The notes beneath the pieces were generated by a model. That model searched no databases, was not told the origin of the DNA, and saw only the letters and a list, made by a program, of their open reading frames with translations. A stretch of DNA of 64,000 nucleotides from Anaerolineales bacterium (GTDB taxonomy: Bacteria; Chloroflexota; Anaerolineae; Anaerolineales; UBA4823). This document shows, piece after piece, positions 41,913-50,217 of the stretch. The DNA lies in NCBI GenBank assembly GCA_016929095.1, contig JAFGJM010000036.1, positions 1 through 64,000 on the forward strand. Direction: 5' to 3'. Position numbers and translations under genes: made by a program. Within the stretch, counting starts at the first letter, position 1, and every line of letters begins with the position of its first letter.

Positions 41913-41998
41913 CGGAGTGAGAGGGATTCGAACCCCCGGTGGGCATAACCCACAACTGATTTCAAGTCAGTCGCCTTAGTCCGCTCGGCCATCACTCC
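41913..41998 (-). tRNA. tRNA-Ser (anticodon UGA)
   Basis: 86-nt class II tRNA. Acceptor GGAGTGA / TCACTCC with discriminator G, anticodon stem-loop CTGACTTGAAATCAG giving TGA, long variable arm, TTCGAAT T-loop. It lies 4 bases upstream of the GCU tRNA, so the two are co-transcribed. Confidence 0.95.
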
Positions 41999-42397
41999 AT
42001 TTATTTCATTATAATCAATCGCAGGGGCATTTTATCATATACAATCCGGAGTTGCAACTTTATCTCCTATCGAGTGTTACAATAATATATACGATCATCG
42101 ACATCGTGGAAAGAAGGTGTTCACGAATACATCCCCGGAATGCCGGATATTATATAATAAATTTCCAATGGCACTATCCCGGTTGTGAAAGCGCCTATCT
42201 TAATAAAAATCTAGCCACCCGACAGTTTGCGTATTGTCATTGCGAAGGAGTGAAACGACTGAAGCAATCTTCTTAATGAACGTCTATTATTACAGATTCT
42301 AGATTGCTTCAGGGCAAAGAACGCCCTTCGCAATGACAGAAAATTAAAAGTGCAGGGTAGCTAAATAAAAATCAATCATTCTAATTGAGGAATAACT
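41999..42397. other. Intergenic spacer holding a palindromic repeat
   Basis: 399 bases upstream of the acyltransferase gene. The first 235 are AT-rich with no convincing gene or promoter; the rest holds the 104-bp repeat listed separately and a TGAGGAAT ribosome site for the GTG start at 42398. Confidence 0.5.
42235..42338 (+). repeat. 104-bp palindromic repeat (TGTCATTGCGAAGG family)
   Basis: Perfect 14-bp terminal inverted repeat TGTCATTGCGAAGG / CCTTCGCAATGACA, with a second nested perfect 12-bp pair CTGAAGCAATCT / AGATTGCTTCAG inside. Sequences of this TGTCATTGCGA type recur widely in bacterial intergenic regions. Only one copy is seen here; unrelated to the 133-bp element. Confidence 0.8.
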
Positions 42398-43306
42398 GTG
42401 GCCATTGATCCTCAAAGAATTATCAACAGCAGTTACAGCATCAATCTCGCCTCCTGGTTGGGGCATATCGTTCCTCCTAAATCAGGGTATCGGCTATCCA
42501 TCTGGATCGCCGATTTCATCTCCTCGCATCAGGACTGGAAATTGGTGCAAGCCACACGCGCCAACCAATGGGTGGTGCATGGAGAACCCACGAATAAAAA
42601 ACTGCTGGATAATGCCGTTCAAGGTGTTTTCCGTAATACTGCCTGTTCAATATACGACCTTTACCACAACAGTCAAAACATTGAAGCGCTCCGTCAACGC
42701 ATAGATTTTAATTCAGACGTAGAAAAATTCCTCAAACGCCCGGCATATGCCGAAAGAGGATTGATCGTTGTGGGCGTGCATATGAGTAACTTCGATTTTG
42801 TTCTCCAGGCAGTGTGCCGGGAAGGTCTGGAAGCCCTGGTTCTTACCCTGCCCAAACTGGCTGGGGGGCATAAGGAACAATTTCTCATGCGGCAAAAATC
42901 CGGAATGCGCCTGCTTCCTGCCAGTATCAGCGCACTCCGCCAGGCTATAGATCATTTACGCGCCGGCGGTTTGGTCGTCACTGGCATCGATCGACCCGAT
43001 ACCGCCTCGGATTATTATCCGACCTTTTTTGGCAAACCGGCTGCTCTGCCGGTACACCATATCTACCTGGCAAAAAAAGCCAACGTCCCGGTCGTTGTTG
43101 GTACAACCATCCTTCAGAATGATAAAAGGTATCACCTCTATTTTTCAGAGCCGATAGAGATGCTCCCAGATACCGACCGGCGCAAAGAAACCATCCATAA
43201 TGCCGAGAGGGTATTGCAGGTTGCCGAATCGTTCATTCGGATGGCGCCTCAACAATGGTCGATGACCTTGCCAGTCTGGCCTGCTATTCTTAATCAAGTG
43301 CCATGA
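42398..43306 (+). CDS. Lysophospholipid acyltransferase, PIM-acyltransferase/HtrB-like
   Basis: 302 residues from GTG 42398 with TGAGGAAT upstream. The acyltransferase motif HX4D is His128-MSNF-Asp133 (VVGVHMSNFDF), followed by a conserved glycine block (GGLVVTGIDRPDTASDYYPTFFGKPAALPVHHIYLAKKANVPVVVG) and a C-terminal IRMAPQQWSM motif as in LpxL/HtrB and the mycobacterial PatA. In an organism lacking signs of lipid A, the PatA-like role (acylating a phosphatidylinositol mannoside) is the better guess. The CDP-alcohol phosphatidyltransferase begins 22 bp downstream. Confidence 0.8.
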   Translation: MAIDPQRIINSSYSINLASWLGHIVPPKSGYRLSIWIADFISSHQDWKLVQATRANQWVVHGEPTNKKLLDNAVQGVFRNTACSIYDLYHNSQNIEALRQRIDFNSDVEKFLKRPAYAERGLIVVGVHMSNFDFVLQAVCREGLEALVLTLPKLAGGHKEQFLMRQKSGMRLLPASISALRQAIDHLRAGGLVVTGIDRPDTASDYYPTFFGKPAALPVHHIYLAKKANVPVVVGTTILQNDKRYHLYFSEPIEMLPDTDRRKETIHNAERVLQVAESFIRMAPQQWSMTLPVWPAILNQVP

Positions 43307-43328
43307 AAAACGTTCTGCAAAAAATATC

Positions 43329-44012
43329 ATGAATGATATAAAAAAACACCATCGAGTTAATGATATATTGTTGGGTCCGCTGGAAAGACCCGCCCTGCAA
43401 TGGTTGTCCAAACATATGCCCGGGTGGGTCACACCAGATATATTGACGGGTATCGGTGTGTTGGGCGCTCTCTTGATTTTTGTGGCGTACGGATTGAGTA
43501 ACCTGTCGCCCGCTTATTTTTGGTTAGCATCACTTGGTTTTGTGATCAATTGGTTTGGCGACAGCCTGGACGGCACCCTGGCTCGATACCGCCATATTGA
43601 AAGGCCTAAGTATGGATTTTTTATCGATCATACGATCGATGGAGTCTCCATGGTGTTGGTATTTTGCGGACTAGGGATCTCGCCATACGTTAGCTTCGAT
43701 ATGGCTTGTCTTTTATTGAGCGCCTACCTGCTGTTATGCACGCTTGCATACATCCGCACCAGCGTGGCAGGAGAATTCAAAATTTCATATGGGAAATTGG
43801 GACCCACGGAATTCCGCGCCATTGGAATACTCCTGAATATTTATATGTTTTTTGCGGGAAATCAAATGCTTGAACTCGGGCTTAGCTCAACATATCACCT
43901 GACCATCAGCGTCTACGATATCATTGTCATGGTGGTGATTATGATATTGTTCGGCTTTTTTGCCTACACGGCAATAAAGCAGGCAATTGAATTGAAAAAC
44001 ATGGGAGAATAG
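43329..44012 (+). CDS. CDP-alcohol phosphatidyltransferase family protein
   Basis: 227 residues with six helices. The catalytic signature is complete: Asp78-SL-Asp81-Gly82-TL-Ala85-Arg86, then Gly96-FFI-Asp100-HTI-Asp104, matching D(x)2DG(x)2AR(x)9G(x)3D(x)3D. It joins a CDP-diacylglycerol donor to an alcohol head group at the membrane. The alcohol is not determined by sequence; next to a PIM-type acyltransferase, an inositol-type substrate is plausible. No SD is seen before ATG 43329. Confidence 0.88.
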   Translation: MNDIKKHHRVNDILLGPLERPALQWLSKHMPGWVTPDILTGIGVLGALLIFVAYGLSNLSPAYFWLASLGFVINWFGDSLDGTLARYRHIERPKYGFFIDHTIDGVSMVLVFCGLGISPYVSFDMACLLLSAYLLLCTLAYIRTSVAGEFKISYGKLGPTEFRAIGILLNIYMFFAGNQMLELGLSSTYHLTISVYDIIVMVVIMILFGFFAYTAIKQAIELKNMGE

Positions 44013-44074
44013 CCTGACCAAGGTATAATGCACGAAAATAATCTGCACAATTTTCAATAATAAAAATCTCTCAT

Positions 44075-45595
44075 ATGTCCCACCTCGCTCGCTCTACTCT
44101 CATTATTGCCTTCTTTTTCGGCGTCGAAAAGGTTTTGGGGTTCATCCGGCAGGTATTGACCGCCCGCACTTTTGGATTATCCGCTGAGCTGGATGCTTTC
44201 AATGCCGCCAACAATATCCCCGATATGATCTTTGCCCTGATTTCGGGCGGGGCGCTGGCTATCGCTTTTATTCCGGTGTTATCTGAATATTTACAAAAGG
44301 GCGGAAGACCGGCTGCCTGGGATTTATTCTCACGCATCGCCAACCTGGTTTTCCTGACTACGGCCGTCCTATCGGTTATCGTTGCCCTCCTGGCGCACCG
44401 GATGGTGCAATGGGGTTTTGGCATTGCCCCGGGTTTCGACGCTGCCCAACAATCCCTGGTCGCCGATTTAATGCGCCTGAACCTGATTGCCACCTTGCTC
44501 TTCTCATTGAGCGGGTTGATTATTGCCAGTCTGCAAGCCAACCAGCATTTCTTGCTGCCAGCTATTGCCCCCAGTATGTATGACCTGGGCGCTTTGTTTG
44601 GTGTGGTTATCCTGGCGCCGCAATCCGGTTATCAAATAGGTCCGATTACATTGCCCTCCTATGGAATGGGCGTGTATGGATTGGTGTATGGCATTATCCT
44701 GGGATCGGCGATGTTCCTCGCCATCCAAATCCCCGGCATGATCCGCTACCAATTCCGCTGGACGCCCGCCATCGACTTGCATCATTCCGGTGTGCAGCAG
44801 GTACTCAGGTTACTGGCGCCGCGTATATTGACCGTTTTATGTATTCAGGTGGTTTTTCTGGCGCAGGATAACATCGCCTCCCGCCTGGCGGAAGGTACGA
44901 TATCATCGCTGGTCTATGGCTGGTTATTCATGCAGGTGCCGGAGACTCTGATCGGCACCGCTTTAGGGACGGCGTTATTACCCACGATTTCTGAACAAAT
45001 CACACGCCAGGAATGGAGCGCTTTCCGTCAATCTCTTAACTCGGCAATCCGTGTCATCCTGGCATTGACGCTGCCCATTGCAGCCATGATGGCGATAGTC
45101 ATCCGTCCGGTGGTACAAATTTTAGGATTCGATGCTGCGGGTACCGAAATTGTCGTATGGACCACCCGTGCTTTTTTGCTCGGATTAATGGGACACGCCT
45201 TGATGGAAGTGGCGGCGCGGGCTTTTTATGCGCAACAAAACGCCCGTACACCGCTGTTGGCTGCTGCACTGACCACCACTATGTTCATCATCCTGGCTGC
45301 GCTGTTAGGTCCCTGGCTGGGTGCACCCGGCTTTGGCCTGGCTAACGCGGCGGCTTATACAGCTCAGGCGCTGGGTTTGCTCTATCTCGTTCAACGGCGT
45401 TTTCCGGGGATATATTCCCTTAAATCCACCTTGTTGCGGGTTGTCCTGGGAACTGCGCTGGCTGCACTGGTTTGTTATGCGATCATGCAATTGCCATATA
45501 AAGGACTTTACCTAACTATCCTATCACTTGCGATAGGTTGCGGGCTGGTTTTACCATTTATCTGGAAGGAAATAAAGCTCCTGGTAAAATTATAA
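44075..45595 (+). CDS. murJ: Lipid II flippase MurJ
   Basis: 506 residues with about 14 helices. MVF-family landmarks: LGFIRQVLTARTFGLSAELDAFNAANNIPDMIFALISGGALAIAFIPVLSEY in the first 75 residues, and GTALGTALLPTISEQITRQEW near residue 310. It moves the peptidoglycan precursor lipid II across the membrane. A TATAAT lies at 44023-44028 and would give a 45-base leader, suggesting a separate promoter from the lipid genes upstream. Confidence 0.92.
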   Translation: MSHLARSTLIIAFFFGVEKVLGFIRQVLTARTFGLSAELDAFNAANNIPDMIFALISGGALAIAFIPVLSEYLQKGGRPAAWDLFSRIANLVFLTTAVLSVIVALLAHRMVQWGFGIAPGFDAAQQSLVADLMRLNLIATLLFSLSGLIIASLQANQHFLLPAIAPSMYDLGALFGVVILAPQSGYQIGPITLPSYGMGVYGLVYGIILGSAMFLAIQIPGMIRYQFRWTPAIDLHHSGVQQVLRLLAPRILTVLCIQVVFLAQDNIASRLAEGTISSLVYGWLFMQVPETLIGTALGTALLPTISEQITRQEWSAFRQSLNSAIRVILALTLPIAAMMAIVIRPVVQILGFDAAGTEIVVWTTRAFLLGLMGHALMEVAARAFYAQQNARTPLLAAALTTTMFIILAALLGPWLGAPGFGLANAAAYTAQALGLLYLVQRRFPGIYSLKSTLLRVVLGTALAALVCYAIMQLPYKGLYLTILSLAIGCGLVLPFIWKEIKLLVKL

Positions 45596-45818
45596 GCATT
45601 CTTAAACCAATCCCTGTTTTGGGAAACAATATTTTGTCGAAACCTGGCAGGAGCCCCCGCTTTGCCCACCCCCTCCTCACCTCCCCCAAAAATCTGCGAT
45701 TTTTTGTGAAGGCGGGCGGGGGTCGGAAAGCAGGAAATCTATTTTCGGTAATAAATATGCAGGCGTTCTTCAACCCGGCATATCACTCGACAAGAGTTGT
45801 CGAGACTAACATTACATT
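45596..45818. other. GC-rich spacer with hairpins
   Basis: After murJ comes a CCCCC/GGGGG-rich block (45650-45725) with a central AAAAATC-TGC-GATTTTT hairpin (45688-45704), which may terminate murJ transcription. A separate perfect dyad lies at 45786-45804. Confidence 0.45.
45786..45804. promoter_or_regulatory. Perfect 8-bp dyad upstream of the subtilase
   Basis: CTCGACAA-GAG-TTGTCGAG, a perfect palindrome ending 14 bases before ATG 45819. TAACAT just after it could be a -10 giving a leaderless start. A candidate operator for the secreted protease. Confidence 0.4.
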
Positions 45819-47717
45819 ATGCAAAAATTTCTTCATTCCCACAAGATTCCCCTGTCGGTTTTGCTGTTGATAGCCATCATCAGCCTTTTCACCTGGAATG
45901 CGGCTGCGCAATCACACATCGAAAAAACCGCTCTCTGGCAGAATAAAATCGATCCCCAGGTATTAACAGCCGCCGCTTCCGGCGAAACAGACTTCCTCAT
46001 CGTTTTGGAAGAGCAGGCTGATCTGAGTGGCGCCCAGGCATTAACCACCAGGCAGGAAAAAGGCGAGTATGTTTTCCAACAATTGACCGCGACAGCCTCC
46101 CGGTCGCAAACCTCACTGATAAAATCGCTGAAACAACAGAATGCCAGATACCGCTCATTTTGGGTGGTCAATATGGTGTGGGTGCGGGGTGACCGTACCA
46201 CATTACAAAGCGCAGCCAGCCGCTCGGAAGTGGCCCATATTTACCCTGATCCTTATATACAAAATGACCTGGAAGAAATCGGGAATTCAGCGCCTGCCGC
46301 TTCACCGGCGGGTATCGAATGGAATATCTCCCTCGTGAATGCCCCGCAGGTGTGGGCTGCCGGTTATACCGGGCAGAATGTGGTGATTGGCGGTCAGGAT
46401 ACCGGCTACCAGTGGGACCATCCCGCGATTAAAAACCAGTACCGCGGCTGGAACGGCGCTACTGCCGATCACAACTACAACTGGCACGATGCCATTCATG
46501 AACATATATCAGGTGAAAACGTATGCGGTCTCGATTCAGTTGTCCCCTGCGACGACAACAGCCACGGCACGCATACCATGGGCACCATGGTCGGGGATGA
46601 CGGCGGCAGCAACCAGATCGGTGTGGCGCCTGGCGCACAGTGGATCGGCTGCCGCAACATGGAAGAAGGGGTGGGGAGACCATCCACATATATCGAATGT
46701 TTCGAATGGTTCATCGCCCCTTACCCGATTGGCGGAGACCCAATCGAAGATGCCGACTCCTCTAAAGCACCAGACGTGATCAATAATTCCTGGTCTTGCC
46801 CGCCGAAAGAAGGCTGCTCCTGGGACACGCTGCAAACCGTGGTCAATAACACCCGCGCCGCGGGGATCATGGTGGTGGGTTCTGCCGGTAACAACGGATT
46901 AGAAGGTTGCAGCAGCATATATAATCCCATTGCTATCTACGACAGCACCTTCTCCATCGGCGCCACCGATTCCAGCGATGACATTGCCGGTTTCAGCAGC
47001 CGGGGACCTTCGGCTTACACGGGTTTGCTCAAACCGGATGTTAGCGCCCCGGGTGATAATGTTCGCTCCAGTGTACCCGGGAACAGTTACACCACCAAGG
47101 ACGGTACCAGCATGGCTGCCCCGCATGTGGCTGGGATGGTCGCCTTATTAATATCTGCCAATCCCGGTCTGGCTGGCCAGGTGGATACACTTGAAGGAAT
47201 CATCACCCAATCGGCTGTTCCCCGCACCACCACGCAGGAATGCGGGGGGGTACCCGGCAGCAGCATTCCTAACAACACCTATGGCTGGGGGCGGATTGAC
47301 GCCTATGCCGCTCTACAACACCATAATTTTTACGTCAACAAAACAGTTTCAAACACAACTATACAACCCGGTGATTTATTAACATATACGCTTTCCATTG
47401 CTCATTCTCCAAGCACTTTTTCCACTACTGGCGTTGTTATCACCGACGTGATCCCCGAACACGCAAACTTTATTTCAGCCTCTACTCCCTACTCATTATC
47501 TAATGGGGAAATCCGTTGGGAAATCGCCAGCCTGGGGGCAAATGAAAGCCGCCAATTCCAGCTCCTCGTTCAGCCGCCGATCACCTATACCGGGTATATC
47601 ATAAACTCCGATTATGGGGTAAAAAGCGATGATTCCCCTACCCCCATCCTGGGTGAACCCGTCATCGTATTATCGGGAAAATATAAGTTTTATCTCCCGC
47701 TGATTTTCCAGCCATAA
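45819..47717 (+). CDS. Secreted subtilisin-type (S8) serine protease
   Basis: 632 residues. Signal peptide of about 31 residues (PLSVLLLIAIISLFTWNAAAQ). An inhibitor I9-like propeptide follows (about 35-155). The catalytic triad is Asp194 (GGQDTG), His249 (NSHGTHTMG) and Ser431 (GTSMAAPHVAGM), with the oxyanion Asn in GSAGNNG. A DUF11-type adhesion-like domain follows (about 505-615: NTTIQPGDLLTYTLSI, VVITDVIPEHANFISAS). The protein ends KFYLPLIFQP, a tail type often seen on secreted Anaerolineae proteins that may be a sorting signal. No SD before ATG. Confidence 0.93.
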   Translation: MQKFLHSHKIPLSVLLLIAIISLFTWNAAAQSHIEKTALWQNKIDPQVLTAAASGETDFLIVLEEQADLSGAQALTTRQEKGEYVFQQLTATASRSQTSLIKSLKQQNARYRSFWVVNMVWVRGDRTTLQSAASRSEVAHIYPDPYIQNDLEEIGNSAPAASPAGIEWNISLVNAPQVWAAGYTGQNVVIGGQDTGYQWDHPAIKNQYRGWNGATADHNYNWHDAIHEHISGENVCGLDSVVPCDDNSHGTHTMGTMVGDDGGSNQIGVAPGAQWIGCRNMEEGVGRPSTYIECFEWFIAPYPIGGDPIEDADSSKAPDVINNSWSCPPKEGCSWDTLQTVVNNTRAAGIMVVGSAGNNGLEGCSSIYNPIAIYDSTFSIGATDSSDDIAGFSSRGPSAYTGLLKPDVSAPGDNVRSSVPGNSYTTKDGTSMAAPHVAGMVALLISANPGLAGQVDTLEGIITQSAVPRTTTQECGGVPGSSIPNNTYGWGRIDAYAALQHHNFYVNKTVSNTTIQPGDLLTYTLSIAHSPSTFSTTGVVITDVIPEHANFISASTPYSLSNGEIRWEIASLGANESRQFQLLVQPPITYTGYIINSDYGVKSDDSPTPILGEPVIVLSGKYKFYLPLIFQP

Positions 47718-47732
47718 TTTTTTTACTACGAT

Positions 47733-48623
47733 ATGAAACATCTGGGTATCCTCTCCGGTATTGCTGCCGCCGCCATTTGGGGGGGGATGTACGTGGTCAG
47801 CAAAGTAGTGCTGGAAGTCATCCCGCCGTTTGCTTTATTGAGCCTGCGTTTGATCCTGGGGACGCTTACGTTGTGGATAATCGTGATTTATAAAGGCGGT
47901 ATCGGTTTCAACCGCAGGCAAATGCTGCAGGTGTTAGGCGTAGGCTGGGTTGGGTATGGCATCTCACTCGGCTTTCAATTCGTGGGTACCAAACTTTCCA
48001 CCGCCTCCAACGGTTCTCTGGTGACTTCCTCTACCCCGGCTTTTGTCATCATTTTTGCGGCGTTAATCCTGCGGGAGAAGATTACCCGCCGCCAATTGCT
48101 CGCTTTAGGGATTGCCACGCTGGGGGTCTTGGCAGTGATCGACCCGCGCTCGGCGCAAATTTCACCCAACCTGTTCCTGGGAAACTTGTCTTTGGTGGCA
48201 GCCGCCATCACCTGGGCGCTCTATTCGGTACTGATCCGCAAAGTAACCCGCGATCTGGATACTTTGCGCGTCAGCCTGGTAGCTTTTTGGGGCGGCATGG
48301 TCATCACCCTGCCGGCTGCCAGCCTGGAAATCGCCCAAAGCGGAGTAGGTGAGATCACACCCGGTATCATTTGGGGCATATTGTATCTAGGGATCATCTC
48401 CACCGCTTTGGCGATGTATCTATGGAATACCGCCTTTGCCACCCTGGAAGCCGGCGTGGCTTCACTCACGTTTTTTGCTCAACCGGTGGTCGGCGCCGGA
48501 TTAGGCGCTTTATTATTAGGGGAGAAACTGACCCCGTTGTTTATACTGGGCGGCGTATTGATCGGTGTGGGGTTATGGCTGGCCGCTGGTGAAAAGTCAA
48601 CGCCTACCAAAACATCATCATAA
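47733..48623 (+). CDS. EamA/DMT-family transporter
   Basis: 296 residues with ten helices in two EamA repeats (about 5-140 and 150-285): SGIAAAAIWGGMYVVSKVVLEVIPPFALLSLRL, LGFQFVGTKLSTASNGSLVTSSTPAFVIIFAALILREKI, then LGNLSLVAAAITWALYSVLIRKV and ASLTFFAQPVVGAGLGALLLGEKLTP. Likely a metabolite or amino-acid exporter. It starts 15 bp after the protease gene and probably shares its transcript. A strong terminator follows. Not closely similar to the DMT protein at 15256-16170. Confidence 0.9.
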   Translation: MKHLGILSGIAAAAIWGGMYVVSKVVLEVIPPFALLSLRLILGTLTLWIIVIYKGGIGFNRRQMLQVLGVGWVGYGISLGFQFVGTKLSTASNGSLVTSSTPAFVIIFAALILREKITRRQLLALGIATLGVLAVIDPRSAQISPNLFLGNLSLVAAAITWALYSVLIRKVTRDLDTLRVSLVAFWGGMVITLPAASLEIAQSGVGEITPGIIWGILYLGIISTALAMYLWNTAFATLEAGVASLTFFAQPVVGAGLGALLLGEKLTPLFILGGVLIGVGLWLAAGEKSTPTKTSS

Positions 48624-48627
48624 ATGT

Positions 48628-48674
48628 AAAACCCCTCCCCCGCACGCGGGGAAGGGGATAATGATAAGGGTTTT
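48628..48674. terminator. Bidirectional terminator
   Basis: CCCCTCCCCCGC pairs with GCGGGGAAGGGG, flanked by AAAACCC and GGGTTTT that lengthen the stem and provide T-runs on both strands. It separates the convergent DMT gene and the nucleoside ABC ATPase gene. Confidence 0.8.
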
Positions 48675-48685
48675 ATTTATATGCT

Positions 48686-50200
48686 CTACGCCTGAGCCTG
48701 CGCCCCTGCCATCTTCAAGCCTAATTCAGATTTGGTGGTCTTTTGAGTATCCACGATATCCACGATCTTACCCTGGTACATCACCGCAATCCGGTCTGCT
48801 AACGACATGATCTCGTCCAGCTCGGCGGAAACCAATAATACCGCCACACCTTTACCGCGCATGTTCACGATCTGGCGGTGGATGTATTCGATCGAGCCGA
48901 CATCCAACCCGCGGGTGGGCTGATTGGCTATCAACAATTGGACCGGTCGGCTCAACTCCCGCGCCACGATCACCTTTTGCTGGTTGCCACCGGAAAGGTT
49001 CGATGTAGGCACAAATGGGCTGGGTGTGCGGATATCAAAATCCTTCACCAGTTTACGGGCATTTTCGTCGATGGCTTTATTCTGCATCACGAAATTCACC
49101 CCAAATGGGGGTAGATAATAATTACACAACACCAGGTTATCGGCAACCGGGTATGCCAAAACCAATCCGTGCCGCTGGCGGTCTTCAGGGATATGGCTCA
49201 ACCCGTTTTCGATGATCGGGCGTGGCGGGTTGTTGGTCATATCTTTCCCTTGTAAAACCACCTTCCCACCAGTGGATTGCCTTAACCCGGTGAGCGCCTC
49301 CACCAATTCAGTTTGCCCGTTTCCCTGGACACCGGCAATTCCCAGGATTTCTCCGGCGCGCACAGAAAACGTTACACCACGGACAGCTTCTAACCCACGT
49401 AAGTCGTTCACTTTTAGGTCAATCACCTGCAGCACATCTTCCTTTGGCTGGGCAGGCTCTTTTTCGACATTCAAGATCACCTCCCGCCCTACCATCATGG
49501 CTGCCAGATGCGACTCATCCGTCTCGGAGGGTATTGCTGTGCCAACCACTTTACCGGCGCGCATCACCGTGATCCGGTCGGCAATCTTAAGCACCTCTTT
49601 CAATTTATGGGTTATGAAAATGATCGATACACCCTGGGAGGTTAATTCGCGCATGATGCGGAACAGATCTTCCACTTCCTGCGGTGTAAGTACGGCGGTC
49701 GGTTCATCCAGTATCAATATTTCCGCTTTACGGTAAAGCGTTTTAACAATCTCTACCCTTTGTTGTACCCCTACGGGGATATCTTCCACGAAGCTTTCCG
49801 GGTCAATTTCCAGACCATATTTTTGGGAAAGTTCACCCACCTTTGCAGAAACACCGTTGCGATCTAGCACCGCATTCTTCAATTTCTCTTCCCCCAGCAT
49901 AATGTTTTCAGTGACGGTGAATACAGGGATCAGCATAAAATGTTGGTGAACCATGCCAATCCCGATGGCGATGGCATCTTTGGGCGAGTTGAGAGAAACC
50001 TCCTTACCATCCCGGTATAATTCACCACTGTCGGGCTTGTATAAACCATAAAGGATATTCATTAAAGTGGTTTTACCGGCGCCGTTTTCCCCTAAAAGGG
50101 CATGGATTTCACCCTTTTTCAAATCAAAATCAACATGGTCGTTTGCCAAAACACCAGGAAATTGTTTGGTAATGCCTTTTAATTCAAGAATTGTAGTCAT
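48686..50200 (-). CDS. BMP-type nucleoside ABC transporter ATPase (tandem domains)
   Basis: 504 residues from ATG 50200 with AGGAGAAT upstream. Two ABC domains: the first with GENGAGKTTLMNILYGLYKPDSGE, VHQHFMLIPVFTV and LILDEPTAVLTPQEVE; the second with GVQGNGQTELVEALTGL and NLSGGNQQKVIVARELSRPVQLLIANQPTRGLD. As in RbsA/NupO-type ATPases the two halves are not identical, and the second Walker A is degenerate (GNGQTEL). It powers uptake of nucleosides with the two permeases upstream and the BMP lipoprotein. Confidence 0.93.
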   Translation of the reverse strand: MTTILELKGITKQFPGVLANDHVDFDLKKGEIHALLGENGAGKTTLMNILYGLYKPDSGELYRDGKEVSLNSPKDAIAIGIGMVHQHFMLIPVFTVTENIMLGEEKLKNAVLDRNGVSAKVGELSQKYGLEIDPESFVEDIPVGVQQRVEIVKTLYRKAEILILDEPTAVLTPQEVEDLFRIMRELTSQGVSIIFITHKLKEVLKIADRITVMRAGKVVGTAIPSETDESHLAAMMVGREVILNVEKEPAQPKEDVLQVIDLKVNDLRGLEAVRGVTFSVRAGEILGIAGVQGNGQTELVEALTGLRQSTGGKVVLQGKDMTNNPPRPIIENGLSHIPEDRQRHGLVLAYPVADNLVLCNYYLPPFGVNFVMQNKAIDENARKLVKDFDIRTPSPFVPTSNLSGGNQQKVIVARELSRPVQLLIANQPTRGLDVGSIEYIHRQIVNMRGKGVAVLLVSAELDEIMSLADRIAVMYQGKIVDIVDTQKTTKSELGLKMAGAQAQA

Positions 50201-50217
50201 TGGTTATTCTCCTGGCG

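Noticed and set aside
44071-44541. A 156-codon minus-strand frame opposite murJ
   Set aside because: Antisense shadow of a strong murJ match.
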